Assembly: GCF_040802235.1 (NCBI RefSeq)
Contig: NC_133169.1
Span: forward strand, 46,011,034-46,075,033
DNA: 64,000 nucleotides
Direction: 5' to 3'
From: Manis javanica
Taxonomy: Eukaryota > Chordata > Mammalia > Pholidota > Manidae
The first letter of the stretch is position 1, and the number at the start of each line of letters is the position of its first letter. Below are positions 48,401-60,334 of the stretch, one piece after another. The translations under genes were made by a program, and so were the position numbers. The notes beneath the pieces were generated by a model that was not told where the DNA came from, ran no database searches, and worked only from the letters and a program-made list of their open reading frames with translations.

Positions 48401-49266
48401 TTGTTGTTGTCATTTGTTTCTGTATATTCCTTGATCTCTATTTTGATTTGTTCATTGATCCATTGATTATTTAGTAGCATGTTGTTAAGCCTCCATGTGT
48501 TTGTGAGCCTTTTTGTTTTCTTTGTAGAATTTATTTCTACTTTTATACCTTTGTAGTCTGAAAAATTGGTTGGTAGAATTTCAATATTTTGGAGTTTACT
48601 GAGGCTCTTTTTGTGAGCTAGTATGTGGTCTATTCTGGATAATGTTCCATGTGCACTTGAGAAGAATGTATATCCTGTTGCTTTTGGATGTAGAGCTCTA
48701 TAGATGTCTATTAGGTCCATCTGTTCTAGTGTGTTGTTCAGTGCCTGTGTGTCCTTACTTATTTTCTGCCTGGTGGATCTATCCTTCGGGGTGAGTGGTG
48801 TGTTGAAGTCTCCTAAAATGAATGCATTGCACTCTATTTCCCTCTTTAGTTCTGTTAGTATTTGCTTCACATATTCTGGTGCTCCTCTTTTGGGTGCATA
48901 TATATTTAGAATGGTTATATCCTCTTGTTGGACTGATCCCTTTATCATTATGTAGTATCCTTCTTTATCTCTTGTTACTTTCTTTATTTTGAAGTCTATG
49001 TTGTCTGATATTAGTCCTGCAACCCCTGCTTTCTTCTCACTGTTGTTTGCCTGAAATATGTTTTTCCATCCCTTGGCTTTTAGTCTATGCTTGTCTTTGT
49101 GTTTAAGGTGAGTTTCTTGTAAGCAGCATATAGATGGGTCTTGCTTTTTTATCCATTCTATTACTCTGTGTCTTTTGATTGGTGCATTAAGTCCATTTAC
49201 ATTTAGGGTGACTATTGAGAGATATGTACTTATTGCTATTGCAGGCTTTAGATTCGTGGTTACCAA
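45420..49266 (-). pseudogene. L1 ORF2 (endonuclease-reverse transcriptase), four lesions (copy 2)
   Basis: Open for 662 codons from 49266 to 47281: endonuclease with NVNG (residue 22), QETHL (residue 50), GDFNTPL (about 153) and SDYKGI, in which the active-site histidine of the SDH motif is tyrosine (copy 1 keeps His), then the RT fingers to AFPLR. TAG at 47278-47280 replaces the Trp of the RWG segment. The frame then continues with FADD (about 47145) to TGA at 46846-46848, again a Trp position. A one-base loss near 46609 shifts the frame; 46480-45473 carries the C-terminal domain, and a four-base loss near 45526 alters the end. Active in neither domain as it stands. Confidence 0.93.
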
Positions 49267-49432
49267 AGGTTCGAGGTTAGCTTCTTTAGTATCTTACTGC
49301 CTAACTTAGCTCGCTTATCGAGATGTTATATACACTGTCTGGAGATTCTTTTCTTCTCTCCCTTCTTATTCCTCCTCCTCCCTTCTTCATATGTTGTGTT
49401 TTGTTCTGTGCTATTTTTAGGAGTGCTCCCAT

Positions 49433-50322
49433 CTAGAGTAGTCCCTGTAGGATGCCCTGTACAGGTGGTTTGTGGGGAGCAAATTCCCTCAGCTTTTGCT
49501 TGTCTGGTAATTGTTTAATCCCGCCATCATATTTAAATGATAGTCGTGCTGGATACAGTATCCTTCCTTCAAGACCTTCTGTTTCATTGCATTAAGTATA
49601 TCATGCCATTCTCTTCTGGCCTGTAGGGTTTCTGTTGAGAAGTCTGATGTTAGCCTGATGGGTTTTCCTTTATAGGTGACCTTTTTCTCTCTAGCTGCCT
49701 TTAAAACTCTTTCCTTGTCCTTGATCCTTGCCATTTTAATTACTATGTGTCTTGATGTTGTCCTCCTTGGATCCTTCCTGTTGGGGGTTCTGTGTAATTC
49801 CATGGTCTGTTCGATTATTTCCTCCCCCAGTTTGGGAAAGTTTTCAGCAATTATTTCTTCAAAGAGACTTTCTATCCCTTTTCCTCTTTCTTCTTCTTCT
49901 GGTACCCCTATAATACGAATATTATTCCTTTTGGTTTGTTCACATAGTTCTCTTAGTGTTGTTTCATTCCTGGAGATCCTTTTATGTCTCTCTATGTCAG
50001 CTTCTATACGTTCCTGCTCTCTGGCTTCTATTCCTTCAACGGCCTCTTGCATCTTATCCATTCTGCTTATAAATCCTTCCAGGGATTGTTTCACTTCTGT
50101 GATCTCCTTCCTGACATCTGTGATCTCCCTCTGGACTTCATCCCATTGCTCTTGCATTTTTCTCTGCATCTCCTACCATTGCTCTTGCATTTTTCTTTGC
50201 ATCTCTGTCAGCATGTTCATGATTTTTATTTTGAATTCTTTTTCAGGAGGACTGGTTAGGTCTGTCTCCTTCTCAGGTGTTGTCTCTGTGATCTTTGTAT
50301 GCCTGTAGTTTTGCCTTTTCAT
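49433..50322 (-). pseudogene. L1 ORF1 (RNA-binding chaperone), broken (copy 2)
   Basis: Starts MKRQNYRHTKITETTPEKET at 50322. TAG at 50175-50173 interrupts codon 50, in the first of the two tandem coiled-coil repeats (QRKMQEQW). The rest is open from 50169 to the C-terminal domain (STETLQARREWHDI), where a one-base loss near 49573 shifts the last part. The total span is 890 bases against 891 in copy 1, consistent with that loss. The TGA of copy 1 is CGA here. Lesions are not shared between the copies. Confidence 0.9.
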
Positions 50323-52003
50323 GGTGATAGAGATAGTTTGCAGACCTGGTACGAGTGACCGCTGGAAGAGCTTCCCTTCTTGTTGGTTTGTGGCCTTCCT
50401 CACCTTGGAGAATAGCGACCTCTAGTGGCTTGTGCTGGGCAGCTGTGTGCATACAGGGCTTCTGCTTCCTGCCCGGTTGCAATGGGGTTTATCTCCGCTG
50501 TCGCTGTGGGTGTGGCCTGGCTGGGGCTGCTCCTCCAAAATGGTGGAGCCCCGTTGGAGGGGGAGTGGCTGGGAGGCTATTTATCTCCGTAAGGGGCCTC
50601 TGTTTTCCCTGCTGCCCAGGGGGTTCGAGTGCCCAGAGATCCCCAGATTCCCTGCTTCTGGTCTAAGTTACCTGTCCTATCCCTTTAAGACTTCCAAAAA
50701 GCACTCTCCAAACCATAGCAACAAAAGCAACAATGAGAGGGAACAGAAAAAAAAAAAGAAAGAAAAAGAAAAAACACTTGATTTTTGTTTTGTTTTTTTG
50801 TCCTAAGGTGCCAGTCCCAGGCACCCGTTCAGTGGTCCTGCTGCCCTGCCTCCCTAGTACCACGGTCCCTGTCCCTTTAAGGCTTCCAAAAAACACCCAC
50901 CCACTGGTCCCGCAGGGAAAAACGCGCGTTGTTCTTTGTCCTCAGACGCCAGTACCAGGCACCCGCTCACCAGTCCCACCGCCCTGCCTCCCTAGCACCA
51001 GGGTCCCTGTCCCTTTAAGGCTTCCAAAAAGCACTCACCAAAAAGAGAAAAAAAAAGGGGAAAAACGCGCGATTTCCTCCGTCCTCAGGTGCCGGTCTCA
51101 GGCACCCGTCCACTGGTCCCGCAGGGAAAAACGCGGGATATTCTTTGTCCTCAGGCGCCAGTCCCAGGCACCTTCTCACCAGTCCCACCGCCCTGCCTCC
51201 CTAGCACCGGGGTCCCTGTCCTTTTAAGGCTTCCAAAAAGCACTCGCCAAAAAGAGAAAAAAAAAGGGGGGAAACACGCGATTTCCTCCATCCTCAAGTG
51301 CCGGTCCCAGGCACCCGCTCACCGGTCCCGCCACCCTGCCTCCCTAGCAACGGGGTCCCTGTCCCTTTAAGGCTTCCAAAAAGCACTCACCAAAAAGAGA
51401 AAAAAAAAGGGGAAAAACGCGCGATTTCCTCCGTCCTCAGGTGCCGGTCTCAGGCTCCCGCCCACTGGTCCCGCAGGGAAAAACGCGGGATATTCTTTGT
51501 CCTCAGGCACCAGTCCCAGGCACCTTCTCACCAGTCCCACCGCCCTGCCTCCCTAGCACCGGGGTCCCTGTCCTTTTAAGGCTTCCAAAAAGCACTCGCC
51601 AAAAAGAGAAAAAAAAAGGGGGGGAAACACGCGATTTCCTCCATCCTCAAGTGCCGGTCCCAGGCACCCGCTCACCGGTCCCACCACCCTGCCTCCCTAG
51701 CAACAGGGTCCCTGTCCCTTTAAGGCTTCCAAAAAGCACTCACCAAAAAAAAAAAAAAAAACCGCTCCAGTTTCTTTCCACCCTCCGGGAGCCGGGGGGA
51801 GGGGCGCTCGGCTCCCTCCGGGCAGGAGCTTGTATCTTACCCCCTTCGCAAGGCGCTGGGTTCTTGCAGGTGTGGATGTGGTCTGGATGTTGTCCTGTGT
51901 CCTGTGGTCTCTATTTTAGGAAGATTTTTCTTTGTTATATTTTCATAGCTCTGTGTGCTTTTGGGAGGAGATTTCCACTGCTCTACTCATGCTGCCATCT
52001 TCT
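50323..52003 (-). promoter_or_regulatory. L1 5'UTR, tandem-monomer type (copy 2)
   Basis: Monomer landmarks (plus-strand CTTCCAAAAAGCACTC) lie at about 50690, 50883, 51022, 51231, 51373, 51583 and 51727. Spacings alternate long (about 210) and short (about 140), giving a higher-order unit near 352 bases. The long form has an extra GGTCCCGCAGGGAAAAACGC-type segment of about 70 bases. The leader at 51760-52003 matches copy 1 closely and ends in the AAGATGGCAGC start motif. Confidence 0.8.
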
Positions 52004-52015
52004 CAGAATGCTTTT
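52004..52015. repeat. 12-bp target-site duplication, right copy
   Basis: CAGAATGCTTTT, identical to 43217-43228, directly outside the L1 5' end. Confidence 0.9.
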
Positions 52016-52430
52016 GAGCTGAGCCAAAACCCTACAAAGGCACAAGCTCCTTTGTGACCTTTTCTATCTGTTGATTCCAATCCTTTGTCAAATTCTTTAA
52101 CAATCTGGCAAATGTAATTGTTTCCCTGACTATTGTAGGCCTCTCTTGAATATTAATCATACTAAGGAGAAGGTCACTGAAACCTCCAATCTGTAGCCTT
52201 ACGTCAGAAGCACAGGTAACAGCCTGGGTCTTGCGACTAATGTCTAGTGTGGATGTGAGGCAATTTTGTGTGACTGTAACCTAACTGCGAAGTTTGATTT
52301 TGTTCACAGGTAGACAATGTCAGAACTGAGTTGAACTCCCACACACCAGCTGGGGGCTGTGTATACAGGAAACCCCTATGTTGGAGTTGGGATCAGGAAA
52401 CCCAGAAGAACCAGGAAGTCATCAAGCAGA
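52016..52430 (+). mobile_element. Old LTR-class repeat, right half
   Basis: Continues the repeat from 42930-43228: CAGAAGCACAGGTAACAGCCTGG, then CAGGTAGACAATGTCAGAACTG and GAGTTGAACTCC. The two halves join in one orientation once the L1 and one copy of the target duplication are removed. Confidence 0.55.
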
Positions 52431-53860
52431 AGTGACACTTACAAACCACTGTGATTCTGCCTCTCCTAAGCTGGTCCTGAGAAGCAAATTTCAATTTCCT
52501 AGTGGAGATTAATTTTTAAAATGTATTAAAAAGTAAGCACAGCCCATACTTGTTAAAGGCATACCTAAAATGAAATTTTAAGAATGTATTTTAAGATAAA
52601 AGTAAATAATAAACTACACAAATATATACATAAGTGAAATACTAACTTGATTAATAATATATTAACAAGAAGTGGCAAAGAAGGATATTTTCCCCAAACA
52701 CTTAACAGTCATGAAACAATATGGGCACCACCTGGTCACTTCAAAACCAACAGAAATGATGGGGGAAACTAAACACTTTTCAACCTGAATATTTTTGGTT
52801 TGAGTTTTTAGAGTAATATTTTTTTTCCTTATTTCAAAAAATCAACAGATCATTTTCTAGTTCCAGGATAAAATAACGTAAACTCAATTTTCCCCACTAC
52901 CCCCCTCTACATACACCTGAGTATCTGGGAAATCACTCAGCAGTCATAAAAGGATGCCCGGAGTCATAACTGGCCCTGGACCTCCGGACATGAAGAGTGA
53001 CAGCACAGTGAGTTTCCTGAGTTTCCTTACATTTCATATATATTGAATCTTCCACCAGAGAGTAATAGAACCTATAATGGTCCCCAGTCACAAAGAAAAA
53101 AATGCATAACAGCATCTAGATGGGTAAACCAATGGCTAACAAGTTTGTGAAGAGCTGAGATCCCCTCCATAACTAATCCCTAAAGAGCAATTTAAACAGC
53201 AATAAAATTTCCATCATAATGATGAAGACACATTACTGTAGATATGAAAGAAAAAAAGTGAAACATTTGGATCAACTTGCACACAAATCCTAATTCCTGC
53301 TACAGAATCATACCAAAGACAAGTAAAGTGCATGTAAAAATGTATTCGCATTTGCTCATTACCACAAAATTTCCTCTGACAGGGAACTCCAGGTGCACGT
53401 CTCTGCAGACCTGAAGCTGGTAAAGTGCAGCTGAATGGGCGGATCTGAGCTGAGGACTGGCTGGCTCCGTCACTAGACACGGGAGGCAACAGTGTGCCAG
53501 AGATAATGGTGAGTAACGAGGTCCTGGAAGAGACCGGGGCTGGAGCAAGACTCTCGAGGAGCAGCTAGAGCACTGTGGGCTTCTGGCCCACTTACACGGA
53601 GCCGCCCAAATGAGTCAGGCTGCTGTCGGACTCACTTATGTTTACGGGAAGGCGTGAGGTCAGGGGGCTGAGGAGGAAGGCTCAGTATCTGCTGGGAACT
53701 GAGCCAAACTGTCTCCTGGCTCTGGACCTGCCACATTCACAGCATCTGAATGGGGGATGAGATCCAAGTGATGAACCCCAGGATCCAGTTTTCAATTGGG
53801 ACCCCAAATGGCTGCTAAGCAGAAAATGTAAAGACAGTTGGTGAGAGCCAGAACATAAAC
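52431..53860. other. No recognisable gene
   Basis: Mixed-composition intergenic DNA. 53380-53720 is somewhat GC-richer with short frames of random composition. No repeat family recognised. Confidence 0.5.
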
Positions 53861-53863
53861 ATA

Positions 53864-53864
<1 letters not shown>

Positions 53865-53959
<95 letters not shown>

Positions 53960-53993
53960 GACAGAGAGACAGAGAGAGAGCGAGCAAGAGAGA
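53865..53993. repeat. Compound microsatellite (TG)n-(GA)n
   Basis: About 54 bases of TG repeats (53865-53918), then a GA run with GACA interruptions to about 53993. Likely highly polymorphic. Confidence 0.97.
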
Positions 53994-55080
53994 GTTCTTC
54001 ATCTGTTTCTGTCTAATGTTAAGAAACATAGCTGCAAACTACCATAGTAATAGGAACTTGCTACAGATAGAATTTATACTGCAAGAAAAGTCTTGCAACA
54101 TACACACACACTTTAATTTTAACAATGTAGAAGCATAATTTTTATTTTAAATAATAAGAATTTATAAGGTAAATCGGAAAGGGCAAAATAAGAAAAGTGC
54201 ATATAAAATAACCAGAAATCTTGGAAATGTACAGCATGTTCACTGAAATAAGGAAAAAACTAAAATAAATAGTTTCAGCATAATCAAAGAACCATCTATT
54301 AGTTACAAGAGGTAGAGGAAGTGAGGGTCCCTGAGGCCAGGACTCTCCCCGGCTCCGGTCAGCTCACCCACTGCACACATGTGGGCGATGTGTTATTACT
54401 GACTCTATGTGAAGAGCTCCTCCCAGGGCTCTGGGTGACCTGGCGGCACAGCTGCACGACTGCACAGCGGCAGGATAGCGGAGACTGGAATGGTGGTACC
54501 GCCGAGGCAGAGACCGGCGTGCTGCTCTGAGTGGGTGGGATTCTAGCGCTTGACCTGCCACCATGAGAATAAAGCTGGGCAGAAGCCCTTTAACCCTAAG
54601 GATGTTCCATTGTTATTTTTTGGCCTCACCGAACCAAGAGTGAGCCTGCCTGGGGATGAGATCCACCTGCAGGACACCAGAGAGTGAGACCTTCCCCAGA
54701 ATGTGACAGAGAGAAGGAGAGAAAAGAGTCTGTTACGGTACAGGGAGAACGACAGAAGCGTATGGGTAACGGGTGATAAAAATAAAATCCATGCATTTTG
54801 CAATACTTAGTAAGATACTCTAAGCCAAACAACAGAGAGTATGTTTGAAATCTTTGTAATTTTCCAACTTATAAGTAAATATAAGGAGTATCATTAACAT
54901 GTTGTGTAAGGACATAATTATTATTATCTTAAACATGTACAGGATTGAAATATTCTCTTTTAAATCTTCACAAGACAAAAAATGAGGTGGTGGGATTGTG
55001 GGAGGCCCAAGACATTTTTTAATTCCAAAAGATAAATTTAACATTAAGAAACACTAAGGAGAAAGTAACAAAAATGCTTT
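53994..55080. other. No recognisable gene
   Basis: 54300-54560 is GC-richer with CpG sites and overlapping short frames, none resembling a known protein. The rest is AT-rich. Confidence 0.5.
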
Positions 55081-55439
55081 TGGACCCGAGCACGGTCATG
55101 AAACAAGCAGGGAAGAAAGAGCACTGAGGAATCGGCTCTTATTTTAGAAGTTCTGACTGAAATAAGTCCGTTCAGTCATTCCTATATATTTTTTTGTATT
55201 TTTCACTGAATTGATTGAATGTTTTACCACATTGATAACATTTACTGATTTTTTTTGGTTTTGAATATTTTAGGCCCATTTCCTGGGCTGTATGAATAAG
55301 TTTAACAAACTATCAAATAACTTTTTGGGAAGTAGGAGTTCAATATTGTGTGTTTCTAACATCCAATAAAACCTCCACTTACATTTTTAGCTCAGTGACA
55401 CTTTTACCATGAATGATGCAACGTAATAAAAATGTTAAA

Positions 55440-55900
55440 ATGATCGCTACTGAGCCCGCAGCCTCCAAGGAGAGCATGCTTTGCTGTCCCACCACTTCAA
55501 ATTAATGAGCGCTCTTGCAACAGGCACAGTGAGCTTAATGATAAGCAGTGTGTCTATCAATCATGTATGGGAATTGCTCTGATCCCAAGAGAAATAAAAA
55601 ACTTTTTATCAAAGTTTCTCTTTGATTTCACTATTGCCAATTTATCCCTTAAGTGACTGTGGGATTTAATTACTGTCTAGAATGCCACGAAGGGCTGAGT
55701 TAGGAGCCCAAGGGATATTTTAACAAGCTCTTCTCCTGGGATTCAAACTGTAGATGCACTTGCTTGTAATTTCCTTTAATCATAGCTTTGTAACTGCTGT
55801 ACTGTAGCTCGCTAACAAGTCCCTTGGAACATCCTCAGCAGGGCTTTAACTGGCAGGGCCCCAAGCTCAATGAACTTACTAAGAAAATAAAGTTGCTTTC
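55440..55900. promoter_or_regulatory. Candidate conserved non-coding element (speculative)
   Basis: Balanced-composition sequence without any repeat I recognise. It has clustered homeodomain-type TAAT sites (AAATTAATGAG near 55500, GCTTAATGATAAG near 55534, TTTAATTACTG near 55667, TTTAATCATAG near 55776) and an EBF-type CCCAAGGG core at 55707-55714. OR gene enhancers in mouse combine LHX2-type and EBF sites. That combination in an OR cluster is suggestive only; no enhancer activity can be shown from sequence. Confidence 0.3.
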
Positions 55901-57640
55901 AAGCTTTTTTCCCCTATGTTCTATGAGAGACAATTTAAATCTTTGGTCTCTGCTTTTAATCTGCTCCTATTTTAATAAAGAGTCTTACTGGGAAGCCAAA
56001 TGATTATCAAGTTAGAGAAATCAAAACACCTCAAGGGAACACTGAAAAGTATCCATTAGAACAAAGTAATCCCATTTGGGATTCATATTACTGGGTAAAA
56101 CTGATGCTTTTTTTTTTTCTCAAACAAAAGTTCCTAGTGTGTTGCTTTTTTTCCCCAATATATACCCTAACTCACCTTTGGCAAACCAGGCAGAATATAT
56201 CACTGAGCCCTCCATTATTAGACAAGTTTCAGGAGGTAATATAATAGCATTTATCAAACCGACTATCACTAGAATGTCAATTTTAATTTTTTTAATCTTG
56301 TCACACTCCATTCTCTTTTCCCATCCTCTTCCTGCTGCTCCTTTAAGCAAGGGTTGGTTATTAGACACAGAATAAATACTTCAAGAAGTGAATGCTGGTT
56401 ATACAGTGAATACAACTAGGCTTTAACAACGGACCAATGACGTGCTCCATGTGTAACTTTGTAGCAGTTGGGGCCCAAAGTGTTCATTGTGGATATTAAA
56501 ATCCTCCCCTAGGTGTTTCTAAGATCCTACTTTTTAACAGCCACTATCTTCATTTTGTCCTTACATATCTGTTTTGAAAAAGTGATATACATAAAATACA
56601 AAGTGAACCTATTTCTTAATCGAATAGATTTAGTGCATAGTGTTTCAGTATTTTTTAAACTGATATATCTTACATTTTCCTATTTTAGGTTCATAAGAGT
56701 GAACATGATTCCAAGATACAGCATCTTTTATTTGGTATTTATAAAATGTGGCTTTGTCACTGCAACCACACTGCTTGCTTGTTTGCACCTGGCCTGACAT
56801 CCCATGCGTTAGGTCTCACATGAGATTTTAGTTCAGGAAAGGTGAAGAGCACATATTTAGAAATAGTCATTAGGAAGAGAAACGCAAAATTCAAAGAGGA
56901 CTCAACTGCATCACTATTAGAAATTATTCAGGTTATAACTGATGGCATATGTTTATATTACTATTTATTTGCATATTTGTGTATAGTAAAATTCATATAT
57001 GATAGTACACACATACATCATTTATACATTAATATTTATATATTATATTGATTCATATATTATTTATATATTTATAACTTTATACTCAAAATCATGGTCA
57101 CATGCCATAGGCTGGGGTTCGGTGATGAAGTGTGCTTGCATTGCTGTATGCCTGCTCCTATTGGAGTCTGGATCCAACCGGACCCCCAGGAGGCTCCTGT
57201 GAGCTTGGAGTGAGTGCACATGTGAAAGGCCAGGAACTAGGTGAAAATGATGAAAGCAGTAGTTCTGAACTTCTGATTATTTAATAAATCATATAGTGTC
57301 AGGTAACTGCACAGCTGCCATATGCCATGGTCTCAAGAAGAATTGTCTTACTACTTCCCAATAACTGAAAGAATCACTTTTATTATGAAAGTCTCAGAAA
57401 AAGATTATGCTCATGAAAAATATTGAGCATTTTGCTGATGATGCAATGTGCTCACTTGTAAGAAATACCAATGAAAAAAAGATGTAGAATTTAGATATTA
57501 CCATCCAAAAATACAGCATCACCAACAAAGATATTATTCAGGAAGAATTTTTCTGAGAAAAAATATCTCCAGTTCCTCAGCAAAAGGATTAGATTGAAGA
57601 CCTAAATATGGTTAATATGGTTTCTTTGTAACCTAAATCA
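55901..57640. other. No recognisable gene
   Basis: AT-rich intergenic DNA, with an AT-rich low-complexity patch at 56940-57080. Short ORFs only. Confidence 0.5.
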
Positions 57641-59680
57641 AGGGATTCCTTTCTTGGCAAGTGTCAGCTCTTTTAGAGATGCATTTCTTGGTGACTGATC
57701 TCATAAGGGGCTCACCTCTCCTGGGTGTCTGTGCTCAATCGGTGCCAGCTCTGGGTAGGTGTAAGCTCTCAGTGAGTGTTGGTGCATAAGAGGTTCATCT
57801 CCTTATGTGCATCAACTTATAGGGCTTAACCAAACCAGACGGTAAGAAAGGAAAGTTTATTACATGCAATAACTGAAGTAAGCAACTGTGTTAATTCCCA
57901 AAGCAACATCTCACGAAGTAGAGCACAAGGCTGTTCTTTTATAGGACAAGCCTGTTCTCACTTAGGTCTACCATGCAAATAACAGGAAAACTCAGTGCAA
58001 TTCTGATTGGTGTCCACAAGGGGAGCAGTGATTGGCCACATTCTCAGTCCTTGACAACAGGGTGAGGACCTCCAAGCGGCAGTCAGGAGAGCTCTGGCAG
58101 GTAATATTTGCAAATAGCAACTGATATGTGCTTCTGAGGCCTTCTCTCCCTAGAACATCTTTTTCTGCAAAACAGCTTAGGAGAGAATGTTAGCTTTCAC
58201 CATAATTCCCCCATTAATGCTTATACTCACTAGCTATTTGGTCACATGCCTGTAAAGGACTTTCTATTTATATCGACATCTAATCTTAACCAGCATCTCC
58301 AGTAATTATGTTAGAAATGGCTGACAAACTTCAAATTTTAGCACCAACAAATGAACAGCTTAAGAAATGTGTTTTCACTCCTAACATTTTATAAATATAA
58401 TTACTTTTTAGTCCTTTTATAGTGTAATTTCTACATTTAAATGCACTATTTAAATATAGTTTATTTTGGAATGAGGAGTGAAACACACATCTTGAGGTAT
58501 TTTCCCTCGGACGCTGTGGGTGCCATGGCCATGTGTTTCTACCACTGGCAATGCCGGTCAGTTAGTGGCAGCTTTTCTCGCTTTTCTCAGGAGCTCAAGG
58601 TCATTAAAAGCTGATCAGGAAAAAGGAAAATGGGGGCTCAAATGGCACTCTTTAAATAACACACTTTTCTGATTTTTTCCAGCTTTAATACAGTAATTTA
58701 CATGGGACACTGTGTAAATTCAAGGTGTATGATATAGTGATTTTATGTGTATATGTTGCAAAATGAACACAATGCCTTTATTGAGGAGAAAATGCTTCAC
58801 TTAACATATACAAAACTTCATTTAACATATATATAAATCTTTCATATATTGAAGATTGGCAATCTGTGTTGTCAATCAAGAACAGGCAAATGGTACAATA
58901 ATCACTTGTGTTTATTGGGATGTTAGGAATCTCAATCAGAATACAGATTCCCGAGGAAACCCTGTATGCTTCCCAGGTGGGAAAGGGATTACGGTCATTA
59001 AGGGTAAAAGAAATAACCCCAAGGGGACTAAAATGGGTTGTTCTGAAATAATTATGATTGTCTATAGCTATTTAAGCTACATTTATCTGTACATAATTGG
59101 TTGCTAGGATTATCACTAGGCACATTTTCACTTTGTAGCAGGCAGAGAAAGTTTTGGATGTTTGCTGATTGGTAAAATACAAAGTAAAACATTTTTCCCA
59201 GAACAGTAGTTTCAGAGAGGAGGATGTGCATAGACCCCATTTCCTTAATGAGCTTCGGACTCCATTTTAGTGTATAATTTCAGTGTCTTTATTAACTCTA
59301 TTTTGTCCACATTTACAGTGTCATTCTTCTGTCTTGAAGCTTGACACTATTACTATTCTTAAGTTTGTATCACTTTATAGTATGTTGGTTTTTGTGTCAA
59401 GTGCTTCCTATTAATCTTACATCTTAATACATTACCTGGTTATTCAATACAATTATGTATTTCTAATATTATTGAGGTATAAGCAAATACAATATAAATA
59501 TATATAATTACCTACCATTCCTAAACATACTTAACATTTTCTATATTTGTTCTATGCATAATTTATAAATTATACACAGTAATAATTTTTAATTAATATA
59601 TAAACAGAATAACTATAATTTAAAATAATATGTAATTTATTTATATATAAATCACATTTTTATGATTACTACAGTTTTAT
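57641..59680. other. Intergenic; possible unclassified LTR-like pieces
   Basis: 57800-58060 (GGAAAGTTTATTACATGC ... TTTTATAGGACAAGCC ... GATTGGTGTCCACAAGGGG) and 58900-59270 have the feel of old LTR-type repeats but I cannot name them or define ends. 59440-59690 is very AT-rich. No gene. Confidence 0.35.
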
Positions 59681-59689
59681 TTGTCTGCC

Positions 59690-60330
59690 TTGTAGAAAAT
59701 GTACTTATTTTATTGAAGTGTAGTTGATATACAATGTTATATTAGTTTCATATGTAAGGTACTGATTCAGTATTTGTATATACACCATAATAATTTTACC
59801 TACCATCCCTCACTATATGAATTTGTTATATATTGTTAACTGAATTCCATATAATGTACAAATAAGACATTCCCATGTATAAGTGAAATCTTATGGTATT
59901 TGTTTTCTTTTCTGTCTTATTTAACTTACATTAATACATTCTACACGTGTTGTCACAAATGACAATATTACATTTTTTTAATGGCTGGGTAATATTAATT
60001 GAGTATGTGTACCACATCTTCTTTATCAAGGACACTTCATCTTTACTTCTGTATCTTGGCTATTGTAAATAATGCTGCAGTGAATATAGGGGTGTGTTTA
60101 TCTTTTGAATTAGTGTTTTCATTTTCTATGGATAAGTACCCAGAAGTAGAATTTCTGGTTCATATCAAATTGCTAATAGAACTATCATATGATAATTCTA
60201 TTAGTAATTTTTTGAGGAAGTTCAGTAATATTTTCCATAGTGATGTTATATTAGTCCAGCTTTCTTTTCATTTCTTTCTGCATAGAATATCCTCTTCCAT
60301 CTGTTCACTCGCAGTCTGTGTGTTTCTTTA
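59690..60330 (-). mobile_element. Old L1 3' fragment, antisense
   Basis: Begins TTATTGAAGTGTAGTTGATATAC, a standard reversed old-L1 3' end, continuing through ORF2 C-terminal sequence (TGGGTAATATTAATTGAG ...) to about 60330. Coding potential is gone. Confidence 0.75.
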
Positions 60331-60334
60331 GTTC

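Larger units (their letters stand above)
43229..52003 (-). mobile_element. Near-full-length composite L1 with retroviral 3' tail (copy 2)
   Basis: About 8.8 kb, minus strand: 5'UTR (52003-50323), ORF1 (50322-49433), ORF2 (49266 to about 45420), 3'UTR (45419-45052), retroviral tail (45051-43240), poly(A) as T-run (43225-43239). A perfect 12-bp direct repeat, CAGAATGCTTTT, flanks the whole unit, proving insertion as one piece by target-primed reverse transcription. The target is an old LTR repeat, whose halves lie at 42930-43228 and 52016-52430. It carries fewer lesions than copy 1. Confidence 0.95.

Noticed and set aside
29893-52003. Copies 1 and 2 as products of one inverted segmental duplication
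   Set aside because: Their outer flanks differ, copy 2 has its own target-site duplication in an old LTR repeat, and disabling mutations are not shared.
53865-53993. CRISPR-like or regulatory array
   Set aside because: Simple (TG)n-(GA)n microsatellite without spacers; a mammalian genome has no CRISPR arrays.
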